The position numbers and the translations under genes were made by a program. From Anagrus nilaparvatae (lineage: Eukaryota; Arthropoda; Insecta; Hymenoptera; Mymaridae), in contig JAKSXM010000053.1 in NCBI GenBank assembly GCA_022575985.1, forward strand, positions 62,001-126,000: 64,000 nucleotides of DNA. Reading direction: 5' to 3'. Below the pieces are notes generated by a model. That model was not told the origin of the DNA and searched no databases. It saw only the letters and a list, made by a program, of their open reading frames with translations. Positions 1-10,295 of this stretch are shown here, piece after piece (the stretch's first letter is position 1; each line of letters opens with the position of its first letter).

Positions 1-174
1 TTTATTCCAAACATCATGAGATCTAGTTTTTAATTGACTTTCAGAGTCAAAAATTTCAAGTTTATGCAAAACAGAAAATATTTCATTTGTTGAAACTTGT
101 GAGGCAAATCCTCTTTTTTTTACTATTTTTCGTTGATAGTGGTTTCCGTCAGTTTTTGATAATAATAGTTCCAT
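1..174 (-). CDS. partial gene, N-terminus similar to the 33.6-kb gene
   Basis: An ATG at 174 opens a minus-strand reading frame that runs off the left edge without a stop (58 codons visible). After a short lead the protein has a KKRG motif, then a predicted helical stretch ending in D-V-W-N-K. This lines up, with spacing kept, against the first 45 residues of the gene starting at 33572 (KKKRG ... DPVWQDI). That makes it a second member of the same family, with a probable SANT/Myb-like DNA-binding start. Function is unknown. It lies just outside the left arm of the long inverted repeat and points away from it, mirroring the gene at 33572. Too little is visible to tell whether it is intact. Confidence 0.55.
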   Translation of the reverse strand, partial: MELLLSKTDGNHYQRKIVKKRGFASQVSTNEIFSVLHKLEIFDSESQLKTRSHDVWNK

Positions 175-344
175 AATGTATTAATATTCTTTTAAGAATG
201 TATTCCAGATAAACTAAAACAAAAATGTTATTTGTGTTTAAACGCGAATAAGACTGATAACTTAATATCGTAAAATTAAAATTTAACCAAAATTAATTTA
301 AAAAAAAATTGAAATTCTATTGAAAAAATTAGGCTTTTGAACTC

Positions 345-2045
345 AGGTTTAAAAAATAATGTTTATTTCCGAAATTAAGTTTTTAGGTGATGAATTGTCT
401 TAAATATTAGTAGTTCTTAGATATTTTTACCCAAGTCTGAAGTCGATGTCTTGAATTTAAAAAATACTGAATGCACTGTGTTTGTTGTGTTATTATTGTG
501 CCAAATATTCTAAATTTAATAAAGAAAGTGGATAAACTTTCCCCACGTACGTACTTTCCCCTGATACCCAAAAAATTTTCAAAACTCATAATTCCAGGTA
601 TTAATACTTTCAGAGAAATAAAATCGGCACTACGTCAATAAAAAGATAATATTTATTTAACTTTTTAATGTAAAAAATTTTGAAAAAAAAAATTTCGAAA
701 AATTACTTATCAGATGGAGAGATCCTTTTAAAGCTATAATTCTAGATATTCATACTTTTATAGGAAGAAATTAAGTATTACGTCCTAAAATAAAAAAATT
801 TGTGAAATTATTGTTTTTTTCTAATTTTTTTATGTAAAAAATTTTAAAAGAAAATTAAAAAAAAAAATTAGGTATCAGATTGTTGATATCCAGTTAAAAA
901 GATAATTCTACAATCTACATATTAGTACTTTCATGGAAAAAAATGAGGTACTACGTCCAAAAAGAAAAAAAATTATGCTATTTTTTTAATTATTTTATGT
1001 AAAAAATTAAAAAAAAAAAAATTCGAAAAATTATGTATCAGATGGAGAAATCCTTTACAAACAATAATTCTAGATATTCGTACTTTCATAGGAAAAAATT
1101 AAGCATTACGTCCTAAAATAAAAAAATTTTGGCGCTTTTTGTATTTTTTGGCGACAAAAATTTTGACAAAAAAATTAAAAAAAAATTAAGTATTAGGTCC
1201 AAAAAATTACAATAAACGATATTTCTAAAACTATTTCTAAAACTTCCATGGAAATAAATTAGGAACTACGTCCAAAAAGAAAAAAAAATTGGTATTTATT
1301 GTATTTTTTTGTAAAAAAAATTTTAGGAAAAAAATTTTCAGAAAATTAAGTATCCGATTTGAGATATCATGTGAAAACCATACTTTCAAATACAAGCACT
1401 TTCATGGGAATAAATGAGGTATTACATCCAAATTGAAAAAAAAAGCAGTTTGAGATTTTTTGATAAAAAAATGTTTGGCAAAGAAAATTAGGTCTTAATT
1501 CGATAATAGTTTCGAAATATCACTAGTTAAAATATTTTCAGATATTATTACTTTCATAGAATTAAATGAGGTATTACACAAAAAAAAAAAAAATATTGCA
1601 GTTTTTTTTATTTTTCTTTTTTTTTATTTTTGACAAAAAAAATTTTGAAAAAATTAAGTATCAGATCCAAAAAATTACAATAAACAAGGTTCTTAAAACT
1701 AGTACTTCCATGGAAATAAATTACTACTACTTCCAAAAAGAAAAAAAAAATTGGTATTTTTTGTATTTTTTTGTGAAAAAAATTTTAGAAATAAAAATTT
1801 CAGAAAATTAAGTATCTGATTCGAGATATCATGTGAAAACCATACTTTCAAATATAAGTACTTTCATGGAAATAAATGAGGTATTACATCCAAATTAAAA
1901 AAAAAAAAAGTACCTCGAGCTTTTTTGGTGAAAAAATTTTTGAAAAAAAAATTAGGTCTTAATTCCATAATGTTTGTGAAATATCAGCGATTACATACGT
2001 TCGTACGTACGTACACACACACATACACTCATACAGACTTACACT
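345..2045 (+). repeat. left arm of long inverted repeat, AT-rich satellite-like monomers
   Basis: Monomers of about 155 bp recur. Each holds a 'tactttcatggaaataaatg' type core, a 'ggtattacatcc' type edge and poly(A/T) tracts. Three monomer variants alternate in a unit of about 465 bp; for example 'tacatccaaatt' recurs near 1429 and 1887. The whole stretch is the reverse complement of about 29075-31465. The match includes the unique 'gtacctcgagcttttttgg' segment (1910-1930 against about 29190-29210) and a microsatellite rich in gtac (about 1995-2025 against 29095-29125). The outer piece 400-495 matches 31300-31395 inverted. Confidence 0.7.
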
Positions 2046-2048
2046 ATA

Positions 2049-3065
2049 CACACTAAACCAAAAAGATTGTTTTTAATACTACTTTTTATTAAATTTTGTA
2101 TTTAATATTTTAAAAATATTAAATTTAAAAATAAATCTTTTCAAACTATTTAATTTCATTTTCAATCTTATTGTTTTTGTTTTTTCAGGCAAAAGATTTT
2201 TTTTCGAAAAAAATATTTTGAATTGAGGTTATGAGTATATATTTTTTATTTTTAACTCAAGTTTGTTTATCGAATTGGTTCGGTTATCAAAATATGCTTA
2301 ATTTTTTTTTAATTTAACGTTATTAATGATTAAAAATAAATTAATTACTTTTGTTTATATAAATAGGCGTAAAATGATAATTCATATTTTTTTCAAGTTT
2401 AATTAAATGATTTATATATTTTTAAATTAATTCATGGTAATTTAGCTTTATTGTGCTTTCCTGTGTGCCTTAAAAACCTGGATTAAGTTGAATTAAAACC
2501 TGTTAAAGATTTTAATTTTAGATGATAAGCTACGTTAAGAAATTGTTTGAAGACGAAAGTTATAAAGAATAAATGCAATATAAATGTGTTATTAAAATAA
2601 AAAATATACAATATAGCTTTCAAAAGTGTCAATAATCGCTTTTGAAAATCCTTGACTTTCAAGATATTTATCTAAACTTCAAAATAACTTCTTCGGAGTC
2701 TGCATATTTGATAATAAATTGAAAAAAATATTAAATATCATACCTTACGCTTATTTAAAATAAAAGTAATTTAATTATTTTTAATTATTAATAACATTAA
2801 ACTAAAAAAAAATTAAGTAAATTTCCATAACCGAACTAATTCAATAAACAAACTTGAGTTAAAAATAAAAAATATATACTCATAACCTCATTTCAAAATA
2901 TTTTTTTCGAAAAAAAATCTATTGCCTGAAAAAACAAAAACAATAAGATTGAAAATGAAATTAAATAGTTTGAAAAGATTTATTTTTAAATTTAATATTT
3001 TTAAAATATTAAATACAAAATTTAATAAAAAGTAGTATTAAAAACAATCTTTTTGGTTTAGTGTG
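2049..3065. mobile_element. MITE with about 315-bp terminal inverted repeats
   Basis: The ends read CACACTAAACCAAAAAG and its reverse complement. The inverted match can be followed inward for about 315 bp (2049-2365 against 2750-3065), leaving a core of about 385 bp with no ORF. The dinucleotide TA flanks both ends (2047-2048, 3066-3067), which suggests a Tc1/mariner-type duplication. It lies in the left arm of the long inverted repeat, where the right arm has only about 45 bp of other sequence, so it inserted after the arms formed. Confidence 0.7.
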
Positions 3066-3102
3066 TATATACCAAAAAATCAAAAAAAAATTTTGACCCA
3101 TC

Positions 3103-4200
3103 TATAACGAGGTTATTTTGGGGTCAGTTTAATTACTTTAGTTATATTTATTATTTTCGGCAAGCAGGTGTCAGTTAATAAATTTTTATAAGAGCGCCTT
3201 TTAACTGACACGCGCCGGTAATCTTGTTATATAATAACAATGATAATACGGGGTATTGACCTCTTACCTTGTTACTGGGCTAGCTCTTGCATAAGAAACG
3301 ATCTCCTCGGAAAGTAGGGGGAGTTCTAAATAAAGGGTTATACTAATTAATGGGTAACACATGAACATGCACTAATAAAGCTTAAACTCCAATATTTTAA
3401 TATAATGAAAAACTTAATAATTTTATTTAATTTATATGAAAAATAGCCTTTAGGCTTAATAATTTTATAATAAACTTTTTACAATATTTTTGTACATTAT
3501 TAAAGAAACCGAACAGCGCACACACACACATTGAACCCGAAGCACATGTAATATTTTACCGGTTCGATGAACTCTTGGAGAACTCTCGGAGATGGCGGCT
3601 GCAGCTGATGCTTTGACAACGACTTGTGGCTTCTCGTAGAATTATTTATTTTTGCAGGTTACGCTCGAGGGAGTCCACTCTGTACCTCTTCGGCGGCTGC
3701 TAAAAGCTTCTTCAAGAAAGACTGCCGTTGATTGTGTTTTTCTAATTTTTATAAGTCACTTTATGATTTAATGACACTTTACTTTTAAGTCACGACTATT
3801 TTATAACAATTTAATTAAATGTAATTAATTACGAACCGGAAGGGCTTTACGTGACTTTTGTTACAAAATTTTAGCAATTTTTATTAATCCGGAGTCACTC
3901 GTAATGATATAATATCCGTGCGTGTACTTGTTGCTAGCTGAACGCACTCTGATCTCTTTTCTCTTCTTCCCTCGTTCTTCCGGCGCAACATACTTGCGCC
4001 GTAGGAATCTTCTTTTTCTTAACCGCCGGTTACTGCCCCCTGGGCCAGGCGGCGATAAATTTCAATTTAAAAAAAAAAGTATAAGTTGCCGTCAGTTGTG
4101 TGTGTATACGGGCGGCTTATTTCGTGCTTATGCACATATATATATATACATATTAATGCAATATTTATATGTGCATTTGTAGCGAAAATGCTTCGTTACA
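3103..4200 (-). repeat. LTR 1 (outer 3' LTR)
   Basis: A full LTR of 1098 bp. On its own strand it starts TGTAACGAAG at 4200 and ends CCTCGTTATA at 3103. Next to 4200 is the internal G-run polypurine tract, so this is a 3' LTR. It shares diagnostic variants with LTR 5 (a 'tatttattattttcggcaag' type stretch) and is the partner of that LTR. Two hairpin-forming segments recur in every copy: GGCGCAA...TTGCGCC, and a CG-rich CCGCC...GGCGG stem. Confidence 0.85.
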
Positions 4201-5230
4201 ATAGCCCCCCCAGTAGAGGAGAAATTGGGGAGCAATGTCATTCCACTACTGAGGAGCCACTGTTGGCTCTATTCAAGTCTGTCACACTCGTGAAACATAA
4301 AAACCTACCCGGTCATTCCTAAGCCCTACTCTATATTATTTACATATTTACAAAATATATACACAATTTACAAATAAAAGATTGACTAGAAAAAAGGAGA
4401 ATCCTAAGAGATCTAATCAAAAAAAAATAATAGTATTAATTAATTAAATTTATATACATTTACTTCTGGCTTACTAGGGAATAACAGTTGAGTAGAATTT
4501 ATGTGCTTCGCGCGTAAAAAAAAAATGTGTAATTCATAATAATAATAAGAAAATGTGAGTTTTAACTATACTGAATATTACTTACAACCATTACTTACTT
4601 CCTGTCACTGCTCCAATTTATTTTCTAAGTATAGGTATTAGGAATTAGGAATTGGGTCAAGGTAGAATTTAATCGTTAGGCAATATTTTGAGTAATTATT
4701 ATTATTAATTTTATTAAATTATTATAGTCTATTTGACTAGCCGAGGGTGATTTTCCCTCTTTGGTGATTATAACAAACAAAAAAAAATATAATATTTACA
4801 TAAAATAAAAATATAATACAGTTACATTTGTAATAATAATAATACTTGAAATTAAAAATATCATTAATTATCTGAGCCACCAGGGCTAATAATGGAAAAA
4901 AAAAGAAAAAAAAAATATAATGAATATATGTAATAATAAAATATAGTATTTTTCAAGCCTTTTGGGCGATTAACTAGTAATAATAAAAAAAAATAAGAAT
5001 TTAATTTTTGGTTATCCTTATCAAGCCTTATGGGCGAAAACCAAAGGAGTAAATATTATCAAGCCTTTTGGGCGAATTAAAAAAAAACAAAATGGCTGAT
5101 TTGCTACATTTCAGCCTTGTGAAAATAATTAAGAGTATTTATTAAAATAAAAAAAACTAGAGTATAATAATAGAAAGAAAAAAAAAATAATTTTATGCTA
5201 AACGCATGGCTGCCTTTCGGCGTTACGCTT
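4201..5230 (-). other. 3' non-coding region and polypurine tract of fragment D1
   Basis: This is the sequence between the stop of ORF3 and the 3' LTR, about 1 kb, AT-rich with no ORF of substance. The polypurine tract (minus-strand CTGGGGGGGCTAT) abuts the LTR at 4201-4213. On the minus strand the motif CGCCCAWAAGGCTTG occurs three times (4953-4967, 5022-5036, 5060-5074), with a relative, CGCCGAAAGGCAGCC, at 5208-5222. Each can form a small GCC/GGC hairpin. The same arrangement is found in the other copies. Confidence 0.7.
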
Positions 5231-6331
5231 TTAGTATAACTTTTCTATCAAATCGAAGTAAGCAAGAAGGAATCTTATGATTTTATCCTGATTCATCCTT
5301 ACTAGCGACTGAGCTTCTCTAATCGCGCTAATGATGTCTTCTGGCAGCGGCTCAATTTCTTCTCTAGGCCAAAGGGTACGCGGGAACCATTGGTCGTTCT
5401 CCTGTACCGGGGCTGTGAAGAAGGCTGGATACCGCTCCCATAATTGGATTGGATGGTGGGGGGCGTGAACTTGCGAGGTCATTGCACGCCATTCCTCATC
5501 TTTTTGCTCTTTAAAAGAGGCTTGTCTGTGTAGGAACCTACGATGGGCCTTTCGGCACCTCGGACATTCCGATATGTGAACGCCCCTCCTGCCGCAGTTA
5601 GCACATACTAGTGCTGATTGCGGCTTTGACTTGCAATTATTTCGCGAGTGCCCTATGCGCTGGCAATTAAAGCACTGTCCCGGGGGTGCGTCTACGCTTG
5701 GGTCGAATTCTACCGGTTCCAATTGACTATACCTGACCCCGGTTGTCTTGCCTTTGAAGGAGTGCAATGGGAAACCTTCCCATTGCCTTGAAGCCAATTC
5801 CGCAACCCTATACGGGACGTAAGGTTCTTGGGGTTTAACGTCCACGGGCGGTTTTGTCGCTACGGGCACTTCGATTACTTGGGCCATAAGCGAAGGAAGA
5901 TCCGGCGAAGGGGCGAGTGGGACGTCAGGACGACGAAGGGGCTCAGCTCGTCTAGGTAGTAACGGGGTCTCATTGGCTGCTGGTGTCGCGTTTCGAGCCG
6001 CTACCGCTTTTCTCGTGGCTCCGGTCGATGGCGGTGGTCCATCGGCTGGAGCTGGAGCGTACACCCCATTGATGTACCTAATTGTTCTACTTTCGACGGC
6101 GGAGGTTGTAGGGGCCTCTTCTGTCGTCGTCGTTGGTATTGCTGGAGTCAATGGCATTACTGCCGCCTCTTCGTCCTGGGCTTCCTGGATTTCTTCTCGG
6201 TCGCCCTCATTTTTTAACAGTTGTAGGCTGATTTGCCGTCGGCCTCGGAAGCTTCCCCTCATTGTCGTTTTTGCTGGAAAAAATATTTGTTTGTGAGTTT
6301 TCTGTGTTATTGATTTGGAAAGTGGGATCAT
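5231..6331 (-). CDS. Ty3/gypsy ORF3, zinc-knuckle protein (intact copy)
   Basis: 366 codons, the only unbroken copy of the third ORF. It starts inside the end of pol in another frame and fills the place where errantiviruses carry env. The N-terminal half is low-complexity and rich in Pro, Ala, Thr and Glu. From about residue 230 come two zinc knuckles: CFNCQRIGHSRNNC (C-x2-C-x4-H-x4-C) and CANCGRRGVHISEC followed by PRC (C-x2-C-x5-H-x3-C). The C-terminal quarter has predicted helices and ends IEKLY. There is no signal peptide, membrane span or furin-like site, so it is not an envelope protein. A nucleic-acid-binding, nucleocapsid-like role is inferred. Expression by internal initiation or a spliced RNA is open. 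Confidence 0.75.
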   Translation of the reverse strand: MIPLSKSITQKTHKQIFFPAKTTMRGSFRGRRQISLQLLKNEGDREEIQEAQDEEAAVMPLTPAIPTTTTEEAPTTSAVESRTIRYINGVYAPAPADGPPPSTGATRKAVAARNATPAANETPLLPRRAEPLRRPDVPLAPSPDLPSLMAQVIEVPVATKPPVDVKPQEPYVPYRVAELASRQWEGFPLHSFKGKTTGVRYSQLEPVEFDPSVDAPPGQCFNCQRIGHSRNNCKSKPQSALVCANCGRRGVHISECPRCRKAHRRFLHRQASFKEQKDEEWRAMTSQVHAPHHPIQLWERYPAFFTAPVQENDQWFPRTLWPREEIEPLPEDIISAIREAQSLVRMNQDKIIRFLLAYFDLIEKLY

Positions 6332-6480
6332 TAGAAGGGAGAGTTTTCAGTCTTATTAAGTCTTCCGCGTGTACTTTGGGTATTCTTCCCGGCGAATTTT
6401 TCAATAAATACACTGTTGGCGATAGGACTTTGGCTATAACATCGGGTTCTTCTCGCTTGGGCGCGAGCTTTGCAGAGAAG
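6207..6480 (-). pseudogene. C-terminal remnant of pol in fragment D1
   Basis: This is the last part of the Ty3/gypsy polyprotein (post-integrase segment containing NSPGRIPKVHAEDLIRLKT). It is cut at about 6480, where the copy joins LTR 2. Compared with copy B it meets an early stop just after T-T-V-K-K. It overlaps the start of ORF3 in a different frame, as in all copies. Confidence 0.7.
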
Positions 6481-6491
6481 TCAGTTTAACT
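6481..6491 (-). other. junction between LTR 2 and a truncated pol end
   Basis: Read on the minus strand, LTR 2 ends ...CGTTATA, then AG (the two bases that normally precede the primer site), then TTAAACTGAC, then pol-end sequence. TTAAACTGAC also occurs inside the LTR just upstream of its end. The junction therefore looks like copied filler plus microhomology, as expected from template switching rather than a clean insertion. Confidence 0.6.
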
Positions 6492-7588
6492 TATAACGAG
6501 GTTATTTTGGGGTCAGTTTAATTATTTTAATTATATATATATTTTTGGCAAGCGAGTGTCAGTTAATAAATTTTTATAAGAGCGCCTTTTAACTGACACG
6601 CGCCGGTAATATTGTTGTATAATAACAATGATAATACGGGGGATTGACCTCTTACCTTGTTACTGGGCTAGCTCTTGCATAAGAAACGATCTCCTCGGAA
6701 AGTAGGGGGAGTTCTAAATAAAGGGTTAAACTAATTAATGGGTAACACATGAACATGCACTAATAAAGCTTAAACTCCAATATTTTTATATAATGAAAAA
6801 CTTAATAATTTTATTTAATTTATATGAAAAATAGCCTTTAGGCTTAATATTTTTATAATAAACTTTTTACAATATTTTTGTACACTATTAAAGAAACCGA
6901 ACTGCGCACACACACACATTGAACCCGAAGCACATGTAATATTTTACCGGTTCGATGAACTCTTGGAGAACTCTCGGAGATGGTGGCTGCAGCTGATGCT
7001 TTGACAACGACTTGTGGCTTCTCGTAGAATTATTTATTTTTGCAGGTTACGCTCGAGGGAGTCCACTCTGTACCTCTTCGGCGGCTGCTAAAAGCTTCTT
7101 CAAGAAAGACTGCCGTTGATTGTGTTTTTCTAATTTTTATAAGTCACTTTATGATTTAATGACACTTTACTTTTAAAACGCGACTATTTTGTAACAATTT
7201 AATTAAATGTAATTAATTACGAACCGGAAGGGCTTTACGTGACTTTTGTTCCAAAATTTTAGCAATTTTTATTAATCCGGAGTCACTCGTAATGATATAA
7301 TAATCCGTGCGTGTACTTGTTGCTAGCTGAACGCACTCTGATCTCTTTTCTCTTCTTCCCTCGTTCTTCCGGCGCAACATACTTGCGCCGTAGGAATCTT
7401 CTTTTTCTTAACCGCCGGTTACTGCCCCCTGGGCCAGGCGGCGATAAATTTCAATTTAAAAAAAAAGTATAAGTTGCCGTCGGTTGTGTGTGTAAACGGG
7501 CGGCTTATTTCGTGCTTATGCACATATATATATATACATATTAATGCAATATATATATGTGCATTTGTAGATAAAATGCTTCGTTACA
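6492..7588 (-). repeat. LTR 2
   Basis: A full LTR of 1097 bp in minus orientation (TGTAACGAAG at 7588, CGTTATA at 6492), with the polypurine tract directly beyond 7588, so it is a 3' LTR. It shares with LTR 3 a 'taattatatatatatttttgg' type variant and 'gggggattgacc', which differ from LTRs 1 and 5. LTR 2 and LTR 3 are therefore sisters, although they now lie in opposite orientation. Confidence 0.85.
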
Positions 7589-8614
7589 ATAGCCCCCCCA
7601 GTAGAGGAGACATTGGGGAGCAATGTCAGTCCACTACTAAGGAGCCACTGTTGGCTCTATTCAAGTCTGTCACACTCGTGAAACATAAAAACCTACCCGG
7701 TCATTCCTAAGCCCTAATCTATATTATTTACATATTTACAAAATATATATACAATTTACAAATAAAAGATTGACTAGAAAGAAGGAGAATCCTAAGAGAT
7801 CTAATCAAAAAAAAATAATAGTATTAATTAATTAAATTTATATACATTTACTTCTGGCTTACTAGGGAATTACAGTTGAGTAGAATTTATGTGCTTCGCG
7901 CGTAAAAAAAAATGATATTCATAAAAATAATAAAAAAATGTGAGTTTTAACTATACTGAATATTACTAACAACCATTACTTACTTCCTGTGACTGCTCCA
8001 ATTTATTTTCTAAGTATAGGTATTAGGAATTAGGAATTGGGTCAAGGTGGAGTTTAATCGTTAGGCAATATTTTGAGTAATTATTATTATTAATTTTATT
8101 AAATTATTATAGTCTATTTGACTAGCCGAGGGTGATTTTCCCTCTTTGGTGATTATGACAAAAAAAAAATATATAATGTTTACATAAAATAAAAATATAA
8201 TACAGTTACATTGGTAATAATAATAATACTTGAAATTAAAAATATCATTAATTATCTAAGCCACCAGGGCTAATAATGAACAAAAAAGAAAAAAAAATAT
8301 AATGAATATATGTAATAATAAAATATAGTATTTTTCAAGCCTTTTGGGCGATTAACTAGTAGTAATAAAAAAAAATAAGAATTTAATTTTTGGTTATCCT
8401 CATCAAGCCTTATGGGCGAAAACCAAAGGAGTAAATATTATCAAGCCTTTTGGGCGAATAAAAAAAAAAACAAAATGGCTGATTTGCTACATTTTAGCCT
8501 TGTGAAAAATAATTAAGAGTATTTATTTAAAAAAAACTAGAGTATAATAATAGAAAAGAGAGAAAAAAAAATAATTTTATGCTAACCGCATGGCTGCCTT
8601 TCGGCGTTACGCTT
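7589..8614 (-). other. 3' non-coding region of fragment D2
   Basis: Counterpart of 4201-5230: polypurine tract at 7589-7602, AT-rich sequence without a gene, and the repeated CGCCCAWAAGGCTTG motifs (about 8337-8350, 8404-8418, 8441-8455 on the minus strand). Confidence 0.65.
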
Positions 8615-9616
8615 TTAGTATAACTTTTCTATCAAATCGAAGTAAGCGAGAAGGAATCTTATGATTTTATCCTGATTCATCCTTACTAGCGACTGAGCTT
8701 CTCTAATCGCGCTAATGATGTCTTCTGGCAGCGGCTCAATTTCTTCTCTAGGCCAAAGGGTACGCGGGAACCATTGGTCGTTCTCCTGTACCGGGGCTGT
8801 GAAGAAGGCTGGATACCGCTCCCATAATTGGATTGGATGGTGGGGGGCGTGAACTTGCGAGGTCATTGCACGCCATTCCTCATCTTTTTGCTCTTTAAAA
8901 GAGGCTTGTCTGTGTAGGAACCTACGATGGGCCTTTCGGCACCTCGGACATTCCGATATGTTAACGCCCCTCCTGCCGCAGTTAGCACATACTAGTGCTG
9001 ATTGCGGCTTTGCCTTGCAATTATTTCGCGAGTGCCCTATGCGCTGGCAATTAAAGAACTGTCCCGGGGGTGCGTCTACGCTTGGGTCGTATTCTACCGG
9101 TTCCAATTGACTATACCTGACCCCTGTTGTCTTGCCTTTGAAGGAGTGCAATGGGAAACCTTCCCATTGCCTTGAAGCCAATTCCGCAACCCTATACGGG
9201 ACGTAAGGTTCTTGGGGTTTCACGTCCGCGGGCGGTTTTGTCGCTATGGGCGCTTCGATTACTTGGAACTCCATAAGCGAAGGAAGATCCGGCGAAGGGG
9301 CGAGTGGGACGTCAGGACGACGAAGGGGCTCAGCTCGTCTAGGTAGTAACGGGGTCTCATTGGCTGCTGGTGTCGCGTTTCGAGCCGCTACCGCTTTTCT
9401 CGTGGCTCCGGTCGATGGCGGTGGTCCATCGGCTGGAGCTGGAGCGTACACCCCATTGATGTACCTAATTGTTCTACTTTCGACGGCGGAGGTTGTAGGG
9501 GCCTCTTCTGTCGTCGTCGTTGGTATTGCTGGAGTCAATGGCATTACTGCCGCCTCTTCGTCTTGGGCTTCCTGGATTTCTTCTCGGTCGCCCTCTTTTT
9601 TTAACAGTTGTAGGCT
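8615..9616 (-). pseudogene. ORF3, N-terminally truncated (fragment D2)
   Basis: An open frame of the third Ty3/gypsy ORF. The reading frame is intact from its first internal Met (9544) to the stop at 8615 and stays open back to the junction at 9616, but the normal start is lost there. Both zinc knuckles are present; the first has F in place of its second-position C (FFNCQRIGH), so it probably cannot bind zinc. A small in-frame insertion replaces M-A-Q by M-E-F-Q near the middle. It ends in the same IEKLY tail as the intact copy. Confidence 0.7.
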
Positions 9617-9740
9617 TGATTTTGTTCATTTTCAGATCCACTTGAGCTTTTAGCTGTTGGGACCCGAGCTAAAACATTGCTGTGCGGATGAAAACCGAAC
9701 GGGTAATTATCCCATTGTGGGCTCCCTTGAGCACCTAGAG
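9617..9740 (-). pseudogene. inverted, diverged gag fragment at the centre of the compound element
   Basis: This 124-bp segment matches none of the nearby copies closely. One minus frame is open throughout and reads WDNYPFGFHPHSNVL, which aligns with WDNYVDGFDPQSNVL at about residue 244 onward of the gag ORF of copy B. It is therefore a gag piece from a more diverged subfamily, joined on the minus strand directly to the end of pol (an internal deletion of the rest of gag-pol) and abutting plus-strand gag at 9741. Nucleotide similarity to copy B gag is roughly two thirds by eye. Confidence 0.55.
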
Positions 9741-10295
9741 GCAGCATTAACTACCTCTGGGGACAACAATCAACAGCCACAGTTGAGGCAGCAACAAGGA
9801 TCGCAGCAGCAGCGCCAGACACAGCAACAGCGCGTAAGTCAACAGCAGCAGCCAAGATAACAGCCTCCTCGGCAATCTCAGCCAGTAATGCAGCCTATGG
9901 CTCCTCCGCCCTACCCATGGTTTCCTCATACGTATGCGGACCCAAGTTATTTTGCACAAATGATGCCACAATGGAATCAAGGTTCAATTCCAAGCATGCA
10001 GTTCGCAAGGTCGCAAAATAATAATAATAATAATAATACAAGTAATTCACAAAATTCACAAAATAATACGCGACGACCAAAATTCAATAAGCCACGATTC
10101 CCTGCTCACTGCGTTATGTGCCAAGACACGAACCACAGAACTCTGCAATGTCCACAGTTAAATAAACGGGATATTTGCTTGCTCTGTGGCAAACTCGGCG
10201 TCAGGTACACCAACTGTACCTGCCCAGTAGCTACGCAATATAGAGCGGGAAACGCTCAGCTGGATACGGGACTGGCTCCAACGATCTCCAGCTAA
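9741..10295 (+). pseudogene. gag C-terminal part, copy A
   Basis: Matches residues about 710-896 of the gag ORF of copy B: the Gln-rich tract, a Pro-rich stretch, an Asn run and the zinc-knuckle region (CVMCQDTNHRTLQC, then CLLCGKLG). The 5' two thirds of gag are missing because of the central junction. A TAA at 9858-9860 replaces a serine codon of copy B, so the fragment is dead. The stop at the natural end (10293-10295) is kept. Confidence 0.8.

Noticed and set aside
1566..1811. ORF within the AT-rich monomers
   Set aside because: Low-complexity Lys/Phe translation of poly(A/T) tracts.
4086..4322. A 78-codon ORF repeated at 4086, 7474, 15899 (minus) and 17214
   Set aside because: It straddles the LTR edge and polypurine tract, reads against the element and recurs only because the LTR is repeated.
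5973..6296. Ala/Val/Ser-rich ORF of about 107 codons antisense to ORF3, present in all copies
   Set aside because: A shadow of the Pro/Ala/Thr-rich part of ORF3 on the other strand; no start context or domain.
5231..6331. ORF3 as an envelope gene
   Set aside because: No signal peptide, transmembrane segment or cleavage site; zinc knuckles point to nucleic-acid binding.
9657..9860. Plus-strand ORF across the central junction as a host exon captured by the element
   Set aside because: The minus strand of 9617-9740 matches Gag, so a host origin is not needed.
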